IMG/VR virus record: IMGVR_UViG_3300032516_001279
Location: 1-29,307 of that record
DNA from: a virus
DNA: 29,307 bases
Reading direction: 5' to 3' (one strand)
The translations under genes were made by a program, and so were the position numbers. The stretch's first letter is position 1, and every line of letters starts with the position of its first letter. Under the pieces are notes generated by a model, which did no database searches, was not told the origin of the DNA, and worked only from the letters and a program-made list of their open reading frames with translations. Of the stretch, positions 1 to 7,965 are shown piece by piece.

Positions 1-478
1 TTTTACTTTTCGGCTGAATTTCAATAATGCGGGCGATACGTTTTAACAACAGCGCTTGAAAATGAGGGACCAAGCACGCGGCCGAAGTGGAATTAATCGC
101 CGCAAGCGTGGTGCTACCTATCACACCATCAAGGGCCGTTGGCTTGGCGCCGCACGCTATGGCCGCTTTTTGCGCAAACAGGGCGGAAGTGGCAACGCCG
201 AATAAAACACCAGCGTCTAGGATTATCGTAGCTAGCGGGGGTACGGTGATCTTATCACACCGCAACGGTTTCCAAAAATACTCCTGGTAAATTGGTAGCA
301 CGTCATAGCGGGTAAGTGCTTTCACGTCCTCGGGGCTGGCCGGGCGCCCAAGCCAAGTGCTTAAAGTTTCACGGGTTATGCCGTGATTTGTCGCACCGCC
401 GCCGTCGTCTTTATCGTCGACGTAACCATCTTCGTTTTCTAAAACGTAAACTATGGCATTTTCAAAAAACTCGATCAT
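1..478 (-). CDS. endolysin, GH108 lysozyme family (partial, C-terminus beyond left edge)
   Basis: Open reading frame starting at ATG 478 and still open at base 1, so about 159 residues are visible. The N-terminus reads ENEDGYV, then GGATNHGIT, then a TW-GRPAS-EDV-ALT pattern, IYQEYFW and CD; this is the layout of GH108 N-acetylmuramidases, where the Glu of E-x-GY (here residue 16) is catalytic. A following segment with LDAGVLFGVATSA and DGVIGSTTLAAI matches the family's peptidoglycan-binding-like second half. It would cut the murein glycan strand at lysis. No signal peptide is seen, so export would depend on the holin just upstream. The start overlaps the holin stop as ATGA, implying coupled translation. 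Only the very C-terminus is missing from view. Confidence 0.88.
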   Translation of the reverse strand, partial: MIEFFENAIVYVLENEDGYVDDKDDGGGATNHGITRETLSTWLGRPASPEDVKALTRYDVLPIYQEYFWKPLRCDKITVPPLATIILDAGVLFGVATSALFAQKAAIACGAKPTALDGVIGSTTLAAINSTSAACLVPHFQALLLKRIARIIEIQPKSK

Positions 479-828
479 AATGGCGGCCCGTCCTCGTCGT
501 CTAGTACGCGCTTTTTGATCCCCTCCCACTTTTCGCCGGCCAGCATTTTCAAAGCGGCATGAGTGCGCTTTAGCTCAAGCTTGAATTTCGGGCCGTTGGC
601 TAGTCGCTGTTCGACTTCCTTTAGCCTACCGTCAAGCTTTTCGGTCGCGATGGTGTTAGACTTTACTGCATCAGATAGGTTTTCGATAACCGTCGCCGTT
701 ACTTTGTCTTTATTCTCCCGAAATTGCCAAAAAAATTCAGCCAGTTTGGCCATAAGGTGCAAGGCACTCATGACCGTAACCGCTGAAAGCAGGCCCGCTA
801 GACCGGTTGATTTTATAATTTCTTCCAT
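475..828 (-). CDS. probable holin / small membrane lysis protein
   Basis: 117 residues. One hydrophobic helix near residues 9-33 (GLAGLLSAVTVMSALHLM and following) is followed by a charged, helical, coiled-coil-like region (residues 35-95) and an acidic tail DDEDGPPL. It directly precedes and overlaps the GH108 endolysin, the usual place of a holin, and single-helix proteins with a cytoplasmic coiled coil are common in this position. No sequence family is recognised, so the holin call rests on topology and context. Its start at 828 lies only nine bases after a strong hairpin with a T-run (838-875), which may terminate upstream transcription or hide the ribosome-binding site. An antiholin or spanin partner is the main alternative. 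Confidence 0.6.
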   Translation of the reverse strand: MEEIIKSTGLAGLLSAVTVMSALHLMAKLAEFFWQFRENKDKVTATVIENLSDAVKSNTIATEKLDGRLKEVEQRLANGPKFKLELKRTHAALKMLAGEKWEGIKKRVLDDEDGPPL

Positions 829-831
829 ACC

Positions 832-875
832 AAAAAACCCCGGTGCTAGTGGTTTGACACCATTTTACACCGGGG
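832..875 (-). terminator. hairpin with T-run between glycosyltransferase and holin
   Basis: A perfect 8-bp stem, CCCCGGTG at 838-845 with CACCGGGG at 868-875, encloses a second short stem (TGGT/ACCA, about 850-862). On the minus strand it is followed directly by six T residues (837-832), the form of a Rho-independent terminator at the end of the structural operon. The 3' arm ends in CCGGGG nine bases before the holin ATG, so it may also mask that gene's ribosome-binding site. Confidence 0.65.
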
Positions 876-905
876 CGGTATTTCAGAAAACCGGGCAAGC
901 TTTGC

Positions 906-1958
906 CTAGCAGGGCCTAACCAAAGCGCCTGAAACAGCCGATAGCACTTCGGCCGGGCGCGGTAGCCAAGATATTAAAAGATCCTCGGGTACATTTTCGG
1001 CCTCTACTTTTTCGGCCTTATTCGGGCAATTGTCTAAAACTTCCCATATGCCGCCGCGCCCGAGGTTCACCATGCGCCAAGCCCAACGGCCACGCCGCCA
1101 ATGCGAAATAAAATCAGGATGCTTGCAGGTCGCAACGTAGAAAATCCAAGCGTCACCCGTCGCGGCCATATGGAGCGGGGCCGAATCGTTTGTAACCAGG
1201 GCGGGCATCATCTGTAGTAGTGCGACCGATTCCATAATGGACAATTTATTACGGGCGTCACACCAAACATTAGAGGCGTCCACGTCCACGGTGCCCCTGT
1301 TGTCATCGGTATCGCCGCCGATCAACACCACATTGAATTTTTCAGCTAGGCCGCCTATCGTATCGTCCCACCACGTTTTCGGAAAAGTCTTAGACTGCCA
1401 ATGCCGGCCGGCGTGGACGGCTACCGAAGCCGCGAGCGCATCGGGCTCGCCTAGTCTCGTTTTTCGCAAGGCGTTGTAAAAATCTAGCTCGCTAGGCTGT
1501 ATCGTCACTTCTTTTTGTTCGACGGGTATCTGACACCGAAAAGCACAAAGGGCCGGAAAGTCCACGGCATTAATCAGCATATGACTCATAAATTGCCATT
1601 GCAGGCTTTCGGGCGAACGTATCATTTCAAAAGCGTGGTATTTATCCCATAGTGGGGCGCCTTTGGTCAGATCGAAAACGTCTTTAAATTTTAAATGCTC
1701 GAATAGCTCTGGGTGATTAGTCGCAAGCGAAAACTCGCAGCCCTTGAACGTGCGCATAGCAAAACGGATGGTGGGCTCCGAGCAAATAACGTCACCTAGA
1801 CCGCCCCAAGTGACAAAAATTAAATTGCGCTCGGTGCCGCGTTCGATTGCGGCGGCCGTGCGAAACGAGGGAATTTCAAAGGCCGGTAGCGTTACAGTGT
1901 CGGCGGCTGATTTGAGTGGTGTTTTCATTGGTGCTTCGGTTTCCATCTTAGGCGTCAT
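906..1958 (-). CDS. GT9-like (heptosyltransferase-type) glycosyltransferase
   Basis: 350 residues with a two-lobed GT-B layout. The first lobe starts after a ~40-residue leader with LIFVTWGGLGDVICSEP, the GT9 nucleotide-sugar fold start (G-x-GD near residues 53-56). The second lobe has VAVHAGRHWQSKTFP, then VVLIGGDTDDN, then SVALLQMMPALVTNDSAPLHMAA, the classic GT9 acceptor/donor pocket motif (T-N-D-S-x-x-x-H). In bacteria such enzymes add heptose or related sugars to lipopolysaccharide. Here the gene begins 11 bases inside the end of the RCC1-repeat fibre gene and ends just before the lysis genes, so it is late-expressed with virion proteins. Glycosylation of virion fibres is a fair inference; modification of host surface sugars is the alternative. 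Start chosen at ATG 1958; an internal ATG at 1928 is possible. Confidence 0.8.
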   Translation of the reverse strand: MTPKMETEAPMKTPLKSAADTVTLPAFEIPSFRTAAAIERGTERNLIFVTWGGLGDVICSEPTIRFAMRTFKGCEFSLATNHPELFEHLKFKDVFDLTKGAPLWDKYHAFEMIRSPESLQWQFMSHMLINAVDFPALCAFRCQIPVEQKEVTIQPSELDFYNALRKTRLGEPDALAASVAVHAGRHWQSKTFPKTWWDDTIGGLAEKFNVVLIGGDTDDNRGTVDVDASNVWCDARNKLSIMESVALLQMMPALVTNDSAPLHMAATGDAWIFYVATCKHPDFISHWRRGRWAWRMVNLGRGGIWEVLDNCPNKAEKVEAENVPEDLLISWLPRPAEVLSAVSGALVRPC

Positions 1959-3384
1959 ACTCCAAAACTAGCTTAAAGTTTTTTGCGGGGCCGGCATAGA
2001 CGGGGACAATAACACCACTTGAAAAGTCAGTTAACCTGATATTGTTATCGACCACCGTAACGGTGTATGTGCTACCCGGCGTCACCGTAATATCGAGCTC
2101 AGCAACAAAATTTTCCCGTACAATATTGGTCGTAAAAGGTAGGGTAGACATTAGCGTTGGCGTGGACTTATCCGCCGTAGTCGCGCCGTTTGTCCCAAGC
2201 TGCGCGAAGCTATTATCACCGGCCCCGTATATAGCGGACCCACCGGGGCCCATAAAATACGCTGTACCCCGGCCGCTCACGGCGACGGGGCTTGCAATGT
2301 TGGCGCTATACCCCGCCATGGAAACGTGCACAAATTTCCCGTAGCCCGTTACTAGCGTTGGTGTTGAGCGGGGCACTACGTCGTTTTGCGCAAGCTGCCC
2401 GTTAGTGTTCGCCCCCCAAGTGTAAGCTTGGCTATCGGTCGCAAGTCCAACCACCGAGCCCGGCGCGGCCGATACCTCAAGCCACTTGAGCCCGCCCGAC
2501 ACTAAAACCGGCGATGAGCGAAACGTTACGCTACCGTCGCCTAGTTGGCCGTTGGCATTGTTGCCCCATGCATACATATCACCGGCCGTTGTAATCCCGT
2601 AGCACGACGGTGTAGAAGCGCCGTCGGTGGTCACATATTTGAAGGCTAGACCACCCACCACTAGGGTAGGTGAGGCGATCGGCGTAGTAGCACTACCCGT
2701 GCCAAGCGCCCCGGAAGTGTTGACGCCCCATGCGTAGGCGGCGCCGTTGGAAGCGTTGATCGCGAGGTTAGATGAGCCGTTGGCGGCGACAAATGAAAAT
2801 AGCTGCGCCGTGGCTATAAGTACCGGCGTACTACCAATAGACCCAAGCCCCGAACCGACCGTATTACCGCAGCCGTATAGATTGCCGGGGCCGTCGATAA
2901 ACAGCGAATACTGGTAGCCCGCCGCCACTTGCCGAAAGCGGTACCCGGTAACAACAGCCGAAACCGACTCAGCCCCGGTGGTGTTATTAGTGCCACACTG
3001 GCCAAAAACATTCGTGCCAAAAGCGTAGGCAGCACCACCGTTATCAAGTGCAATCGAATGGGAAAACCCCGACGAGTTAGCGCTTATTTGGGTGATAGTG
3101 GGAATGCTCGTAACTAGCAGCGGCGAACTACCGCCGCCCGTGCCGATACAGTTTCCAAAACCCACGTTTAAATTCGCGCTATGCCCGCACCCGAACCATG
3201 CGCTCCCTTGCGAAGCCGATATATAAGGCGAAGTGATCGCCATAAAATACCCCGAACCGCCAATTAATTGCGGGTAGAGCGCGGCATATACTTTGGCCCT
3301 AACAGTTTTGACACCACCTGGGGCCGTCCAATATTGGCCATTGATAATTGAAAATGATTTTCTAGTGAGGTTTTTCGCGCCCAT
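1948..3384 (-). CDS. tail-fibre protein with RCC1-type beta-propeller repeats
   Basis: 478 residues. A short N-terminus has YWTAPGGVKTVRAKVYA, the opening of glycine-rich phage fibre domains. Residues ~55-400 consist of about seven RCC1-like blades, each with a Y-A-W/F-G-x-N-x-x-G-Q-L/C-G core: NVFGQCGTN, NTVGSGLGSIG, NTSGALGTG, NANGQLGDG, NTNGQLAQN and DNSFAQLGTN are readable. Blades are separated by SSP-LV or STPTLV links. The C-terminus (~60 residues) is beta-rich (VTPGSTYTVTVVDN). RCC1 propellers are binding platforms; here the position after a fibre gene and before lysis suggests a receptor-binding tail tip. Host range determination is inferred. The gene follows the preceding fibre gene by 18 bases and overlaps the next one. 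Confidence 0.82.
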   Translation of the reverse strand: MGAKNLTRKSFSIINGQYWTAPGGVKTVRAKVYAALYPQLIGGSGYFMAITSPYISASQGSAWFGCGHSANLNVGFGNCIGTGGGSSPLLVTSIPTITQISANSSGFSHSIALDNGGAAYAFGTNVFGQCGTNNTTGAESVSAVVTGYRFRQVAAGYQYSLFIDGPGNLYGCGNTVGSGLGSIGSTPVLIATAQLFSFVAANGSSNLAINASNGAAYAWGVNTSGALGTGSATTPIASPTLVVGGLAFKYVTTDGASTPSCYGITTAGDMYAWGNNANGQLGDGSVTFRSSPVLVSGGLKWLEVSAAPGSVVGLATDSQAYTWGANTNGQLAQNDVVPRSTPTLVTGYGKFVHVSMAGYSANIASPVAVSGRGTAYFMGPGGSAIYGAGDNSFAQLGTNGATTADKSTPTLMSTLPFTTNIVRENFVAELDITVTPGSTYTVTVVDNNIRLTDFSSGVIVPVYAGPAKNFKLVLEYDA

Positions 3385-3402
3385 TATTTACCCGCCCCGT
3401 TT

Positions 3403-4098
3403 TTAAGTAGTCAAATACCAGTTTGTTCCGTCGCACAACCACTTCCATGCGCCGCCGTCGGCCGCTTCGGTGAAATTCGCGCCAACGCCTTCTAAGAGCT
3501 CACTAGCGGCGCGTTGAATGGTGATGTTATTAGTCGCTGCGTTTTGGTCTTTATCGACGGTTTGAAAACTGAAACTAGCAATTGCCGCCGGCAAAATAAA
3601 GGTCATAGCTGCGTTATTGGAGCTCACCAGGAAAGTTTTACCGTTGTCGGCCGCCGTCAGCGTGTAGGGCGATTGGGTGGACGGGTCAAGAGTGACCGAA
3701 GCGCTACCCGTGACTTTGCGCCATTTGGATGCGTCCGATAGCGCCTGGCCGGTGTTTGAGTCGATGAGCGAGGCGTAAATACCGCCTACACCGTCGCTGG
3801 CAAAACTACCGATATAATACGTCGTACCCGTATCCCATTCGGGTATGCCGCTTTGGAAACCGTAAGCAATTTGCCGCGCAAACAGATAACAAAGGGCGTT
3901 CATGTCCTCGATAGTCGGTGAGTAAGCGCCAACGGCGCCACCGAACCACCCGACTAGGTAATTGGATAGCCCCTGTATAACGTCCGGGTCAGTAGAAAAA
4001 ACTGGCGAACCGGCCGCTAGTGATCCGAATTGCGCTATCTGATTACCACCCGCCGTGCTGCCAAACACCAATTGAGTTTTTCGCGCTATTTTTGACAC
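3403..4098 (-). CDS. tail fibre protein
   Basis: 231 residues from a GTG start at 4098, preceded by AGGGG eight bases upstream; the reading frame is open further upstream (to 4152) but those codons overlap the previous gene and lack a ribosome site. The N-terminus (SKIARKTQLVFGSTAGGNQIAQFGS) is the phage fibre baseplate-attachment type found in phages with short fibres. The middle has WDTGTTYYIGSFAS and LIDSNTGQALSDASKWRKV, a carbohydrate-binding-module-like fibre motif. The end, with YTLTAADNGKTFLVSS then WKWLCDGTNWYLTT, is a common fibre C-terminal beta domain. It sits between the DUF2612-type baseplate gene and the RCC1-repeat gene, and probably links that tip to the baseplate. Confidence 0.8.
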   Translation of the reverse strand: MSKIARKTQLVFGSTAGGNQIAQFGSLAAGSPVFSTDPDVIQGLSNYLVGWFGGAVGAYSPTIEDMNALCYLFARQIAYGFQSGIPEWDTGTTYYIGSFASDGVGGIYASLIDSNTGQALSDASKWRKVTGSASVTLDPSTQSPYTLTAADNGKTFLVSSNNAAMTFILPAAIASFSFQTVDKDQNAATNNITIQRAASELLEGVGANFTEAADGGAWKWLCDGTNWYLTT

Positions 4099-4112
4099 GG
4101 TATGTCCCCTAA

Positions 4113-5042
4113 TTAAAAGCCGGCGGATTGTGCATAAGACAAAAACAGCCAATCGGTATGGTACGAGTTATAGCGGTTGAACGGTTCGCTATTAAATGCC
4201 GCTTGGAAGTAAGTGCCAAAACCAAAAAATTTATTGATGATAGGCGCGTAAATGACGCCCGCAAGCTGTACGCCCATGGGCCGGGGTAGCAGGCCCTCGG
4301 TCACAAATAGCTGGACTAAATCCTGCGAGCCGACCGCCGTTGAGATTAGATAGCTCATGTGCATGTTGGCGTAGTCAAACACCAGCACTTCGCCCGGAAA
4401 AAACCGGTATAGCAGATTTTGAATATCCGCTAAGGAGCTCCCGGCGCTATTTTTCACAGTCGCTAGTTGGATTAATTTATAAAAATCGGCGTCACTTAGC
4501 GTTATTTCGGTAGTAAATCCCTGGCCGGTGCGCGACACGCCCGCATATTTCCCAAGGGTATCTAGCTGCACACCCACGGCTAGGTTCGCCCCGGTGAGAT
4601 TAAATGCGTCCTGAATAGCAAAAGGTAGTGTTACGTCCGTTTCGGTGACGGTGCCAGTGACCGGAACGGCCGAGGCCGTGAGTGTGTTAGCAGCAATAGC
4701 GAGTGAATCGGCCGGGGGCACTACGCCGGTAAAAACGACGGTGAGCCCGGCGGCAATTGAGCCCGTAACGACCACGCTACCGAGCCCCGGAATAGCCCTT
4801 AGCCGTGTCTGTATTGTACCCGCCGAAGCGTTGTAAGCAATCGAAGCGGTAGAGTATATAGTCCACTCAAAGCTAAAAGCCCCCGCCGTTGGTGTTGCAG
4901 AAAACACCACCGATTGGACGGTCGTTTGCGGGGCGAGTACACCGGACGCAAAAGCGCCAACCGTCCCGGCCGCACGGCGCAGCCCGTTATATTGCAGGAT
5001 GAGCAAATTCGCGTAATATTGGACTAGCTCTAGTGGTGTCAT
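4113..5042 (-). CDS. DUF2612-type baseplate protein with inserted beta domain
   Basis: 309 residues. The start (TPLELVQYYANLLILQYNGL) and the later block (FAIQDAFNLTGANLAVGVQLDTLGKYAGVSR, then YKLIQLATVKNSAGSSLADIQNLLYRFF) match the DUF2612 baseplate family, a functional counterpart of tail protein I. Between them, about residues 40-135, an extra beta-sandwich-like domain interrupts the family sequence. It contains TIQTRLRAIPGLGSVVVTGS and closely resembles a domain inside the neighbouring J-like protein. The gene overlaps the upstream glycosyltransferase by ATGA. It likely joins the baseplate wedge to the fibres. The inserted domain is probably an add-on of the Ig-like type. Confidence 0.8.
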   Translation of the reverse strand: MTPLELVQYYANLLILQYNGLRRAAGTVGAFASGVLAPQTTVQSVVFSATPTAGAFSFEWTIYSTASIAYNASAGTIQTRLRAIPGLGSVVVTGSIAAGLTVVFTGVVPPADSLAIAANTLTASAVPVTGTVTETDVTLPFAIQDAFNLTGANLAVGVQLDTLGKYAGVSRTGQGFTTEITLSDADFYKLIQLATVKNSAGSSLADIQNLLYRFFPGEVLVFDYANMHMSYLISTAVGSQDLVQLFVTEGLLPRPMGVQLAGVIYAPIINKFFGFGTYFQAAFNSEPFNRYNSYHTDWLFLSYAQSAGF

Positions 5043-5809
5043 ATGTCCTTAAACGTGGTGGTGAATCCCACGCTTTCCTCGGTAGGGTTATAGATCATCC
5101 GACACCTATCATCCCAATGCGAGTGTATGTTATCAATCGCAAGCGGTATCCAATCTTTTTGAAGCACGTCTATAGAGGGCTTCGAGCGAAGTATTTTCGT
5201 TACCACGTCCGGGTAGCAAGCGGCGATCCAAGCGGGGCCGCTATCCATACCGATGAGCATTCGCGACCGCGAAATGACTTGGGCTAGCTCCCATAGCGAT
5301 TCGGTTCGGATATATGGAATATCAATTTTAGGGTCCGCTGCGCCGATCGCAAAAAGCTGGCCGGTCGCCCGGTACTTATGCAAAACGTGTTCTATAACGT
5401 GGTCCGGCATTCGCCCATGGCTTTTTCCGTCCACATGGAAAAGGATCATCGACCTTTCGCAAAAATCATAATCCTCGAAACGGTAGAGCCGAGGGCGATT
5501 TAGGCGTTGTGGAACACCAAAAACGGCCGCCCAAATTTCCGCGTTTGAGTGGTAGACTTGCGGTTGATGCGCTTGCCTTGGCCGGGGCCAAGGGTATTTA
5601 GTCGGGCAAAAATTCCATAGTTCAACTACTCTCTCGGGTATTATTTCGCCGTCCTCGGGTCTAAGTACAAAAGGATTAGCGTCGAAAAACCACGGCCGGC
5701 TAACGTCTACCAGTTTTAAGCCGGTCGCCCTAAAATAGTTTTCAGGCGCCGACGAAAATTGTATCCCGTCGCCTAGACCTATCCCGTGTTTTATCGAAAT
5801 ACCTAGCAT
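5039..5809 (-). CDS. GT9-related glycosyltransferase within the baseplate operon
   Basis: 256 residues. The opening ISIKHGIGLGDGIQFSS is a G-x-GD nucleotide-sugar fold start. The second half has SMILFHVDGKSHGRMPDHVI, LFAIGAADPKIDIPYI, then ELAQVISRSRMLIGMDSGPAWIAACY, which parallels the GT9 C-lobe motif (x-D-S-G-P-x-x-x-A). It is shorter than typical heptosyltransferases (~320-350), mostly in the linker. The ATG shares one base with the stop of the J-like gene, and its own stop overlaps the DUF2612 gene, so it is translated with baseplate proteins. Sugar addition to a baseplate or fibre protein is inferred; the substrate is unknown. It is distinct from the larger GT9-like gene at 906-1958. 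Confidence 0.7.
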   Translation of the reverse strand: MLGISIKHGIGLGDGIQFSSAPENYFRATGLKLVDVSRPWFFDANPFVLRPEDGEIIPERVVELWNFCPTKYPWPRPRQAHQPQVYHSNAEIWAAVFGVPQRLNRPRLYRFEDYDFCERSMILFHVDGKSHGRMPDHVIEHVLHKYRATGQLFAIGAADPKIDIPYIRTESLWELAQVISRSRMLIGMDSGPAWIAACYPDVVTKILRSKPSIDVLQKDWIPLAIDNIHSHWDDRCRMIYNPTEESVGFTTTFKDI

Positions 5810-7488
5810 TATGTCACCATAATAGTTGCAGTAGCCGTGTTGCCGAATGCGTCCGTTACCTTCACCGTATCGGTTACGCCCGTCACGGCCCCGGCGGTGT
5901 ATAGCCCCGACGAGGAATTAATAGAGCCCCCAGAGTTATTCGCGACAAAACTAAAGACGTTAGGGCCGTAGCCACCTAGAGCGGTGAAATTTTGGGTGGT
6001 AGCATGGACAATTAGGGAAGTGACCGGGAGTAGCTGCATTGGCAGTATAACTATTTTATCCGCCGTCACTACAAATTGATTACGCTTAGACGACGGTGTT
6101 AGCGTATTCGCATAGGCTTCGCTGAATGTAAGCGCTATGGCTACCGCGCCGCCGGTCAAGAGCGAATTGCTCGGGGCGGCAATAAGCCCTAGAACGCCCG
6201 TCGGGATAGTAAACACCACCGATTGCGAAGCAATTGACCCGGTGACGACTACGCTACCTAGCCCCGCTACTGCCCTGGCATTAGTCTGAATAGTCGCGGC
6301 CGAATCATTCCAATTAATCGCGGCCGAAGTATTTCCATTATACGATATGGTAAAAGTGCCGCTGGCTGCGACGGCCGAAAAGGCTAGAGTTTGAACTAGC
6401 CCCGTAGAAAATCCCGCGCCGGTTACTAGCGTATTAGAATCGGCCTTTTGTACCAGTGTTGCGAGGCCATTTATGTCCACTTCCTGGAATACGCCGGGCA
6501 CATAATTGGCGACTAGGTACGTCTTAATTGCGGCGATATTTGGTAGCGTGGTGCCATTAAGAGATGACACTGTAAAGGCGATAAATAGCGGCTGCGTTGC
6601 AACGCTATCCCAAAAAATAACGAACGGGCTGCCGTCGACTTGCGTTATCGTATAAGTGGTGCTACCAAACATACCGCATCCGGCATTACGCTTAGTGTAA
6701 ATAGCGTTAGCAATTGCGGAAGCGTCCGCCGTTCCGGCGATGATGACCCATATAGAGTGGCCCGGTACCCCGTCGCTATTGGTGTTGTCGGTAAGATTTT
6801 CATAAATATAGGCCGATGATACACCATTAATATTCGTGAGGGCCGCGAGTAGACCGGCGTAGTATCCTTGAGAGGCCAGTGATACCGATTTTTGCCGACG
6901 GATTTTTAGAACCGCGTCCGATTCCTCGTTAATCCCTAGCGTGGTATAAGTGGTAGGGTTATTGACCGATACCACTCCGAGTACAATTGTCACCGGTACG
7001 TTAATGGTGTTTGGTATCGTTAGCTGCGCACCGGGCACGGCCGCCCTAAAATCGTAAACGTGGGTGCCGCTATTGACGCCTAGTTGAGTGGTCGTTAGCT
7101 CCCACAAATTCCCTGCGTTGTCGGCAATGGTGTAAACTGGCTGCGCCGTTTGATCTAGGCCGTACAAGTTTAGCGATTGGTTAACGACAATGGTAATGGG
7201 CGTAACGGTATAAGTGCCCGCTTGACGCTGTATGCCATTGATCGCAACGCGCTGATCTAACACCACGCCAATGGCGTTGTCTGGGTCAAATGAATTAAAT
7301 ATCTGAGTTAGCAAGTCCAAAACGTCTATAGTCGCTTGCACAAAAACAGAAATTAATTGCCCATCGGGCGTATCGGAATCAACGTTAATATCGGCGCCGT
7401 AAATCTGCTTAAATTTTGTTTGCAGATCGGTGGTTAGTTCGGGCGCGGTGGTGGTCTGTAGCCCGAATGCGTCTAAAATGTTTGGCAT
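5809..7488 (-). CDS. J-like baseplate wedge protein with added beta domains
   Basis: 559 residues. The N-terminal ~340 residues follow the Mu gp47 / P2 J baseplate family: LTTDLQTKFKQIYGADINVD, DTPDGQLISVFVQATIDVLDL, the VTV-rich middle, then NEESDAVLKIRRQKSVSLAS and the NVSS-x-x-x-ENLTDNTNSDGVPGHSIWVII block. Residues ~365-455 are an inserted beta domain (TIQTNARAVAGLGSVVVTGS) shared with the DUF2612 gene two genes downstream. The last ~65 residues form an Ig-like domain (GGYGPNVFSFVANN, INSSSGLYTAG, VKVTDAFGNTATATI). The J family forms the wedge ring around the hub. The extra domains make it longer than usual and are probably surface-exposed decorations. Confidence 0.85.
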   Translation of the reverse strand: MPNILDAFGLQTTTAPELTTDLQTKFKQIYGADINVDSDTPDGQLISVFVQATIDVLDLLTQIFNSFDPDNAIGVVLDQRVAINGIQRQAGTYTVTPITIVVNQSLNLYGLDQTAQPVYTIADNAGNLWELTTTQLGVNSGTHVYDFRAAVPGAQLTIPNTINVPVTIVLGVVSVNNPTTYTTLGINEESDAVLKIRRQKSVSLASQGYYAGLLAALTNINGVSSAYIYENLTDNTNSDGVPGHSIWVIIAGTADASAIANAIYTKRNAGCGMFGSTTYTITQVDGSPFVIFWDSVATQPLFIAFTVSSLNGTTLPNIAAIKTYLVANYVPGVFQEVDINGLATLVQKADSNTLVTGAGFSTGLVQTLAFSAVAASGTFTISYNGNTSAAINWNDSAATIQTNARAVAGLGSVVVTGSIASQSVVFTIPTGVLGLIAAPSNSLLTGGAVAIALTFSEAYANTLTPSSKRNQFVVTADKIVILPMQLLPVTSLIVHATTQNFTALGGYGPNVFSFVANNSGGSINSSSGLYTAGAVTGVTDTVKVTDAFGNTATATIMVT

Positions 7489-7499
7489 ATAGCGAGCCC

Positions 7500-7598
7500 T
7501 TAGGTGTAATGTTCCTCGATTATGATAATGCCGGCCGCGCCGTTTCCGCCGTTAGTCGCTCCACTCCCGCCGCTTCCAACGGTGTAGCTAATGGGGCT
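7500..7598 (-). pseudogene. C-terminal remnant of a glycine-rich tail-fibre domain
   Basis: Between the W-like and J-like genes, one minus-strand frame with no start codon reads SPISYTVGSGGSGATNGG and then NGAAGIIIIEEHYT before TAA at 7500-7502. This is the typical last ~30 residues of glycine-rich phage fibre/collar domains. The frame is closed by TAG and TAA a few codons upstream, inside the end of the W-like gene. It therefore looks like a fragment left by recombination rather than a working gene. Confidence 0.65.
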
Positions 7599-7965
7599 AG
7601 TTAGGCGAATTGATCGGATTTACTAGCCCGGATATGGTGGAATAGATTGTTTTCGCTTTGTATTTAATCGTCAAATTTCGGTCAACGTCAAGGCCAATTA
7701 ATAGTTGCTGCAAGGCCGTTACGTTTTCGGTGTTGAGTATGACGGCACTAACGGCGAGGTTTAAAGCCGTTTGGTCGGTCACGTTCGACCCAAGGAAATT
7801 GAACCAGTCTAGCCCGGCGCCGATGTCGAAAAAGCAATCCCCTAGAAAGCTTTGCAGCCGGGTTTTGACGTTCTGCGCAATGGCGTCATTATTGGCATAG
7901 TAGTCGTTTAAGCCTTTGCCGAAAAGCCAGTCATTATCACCATCGACGGCGCGTACCTTCGTCAT
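7597..7965 (-). CDS. baseplate wedge protein, gp25/W-like
   Basis: 122 residues. The middle (AIAQNVKTRLQSFLGDCFFD, then GLDWFNFLG) has the gp25-like signature: helical start, L-G-D/E-x-F-x-D-x-x-x-G-L-x-W, and a conserved acidic residue. The end, VDRNLTIKYKAKTIYSTISG, corresponds to the family's closing beta strand. gp25-like proteins bind the sheath's handshake strands and start sheath polymerisation. The start overlaps the spike gene as ATGA, and the order spike, W, J is the normal order in contractile tails. Confidence 0.82.
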   Translation of the reverse strand: MTKVRAVDGDNDWLFGKGLNDYYANNDAIAQNVKTRLQSFLGDCFFDIGAGLDWFNFLGSNVTDQTALNLAVSAVILNTENVTALQQLLIGLDVDRNLTIKYKAKTIYSTISGLVNPINSPN

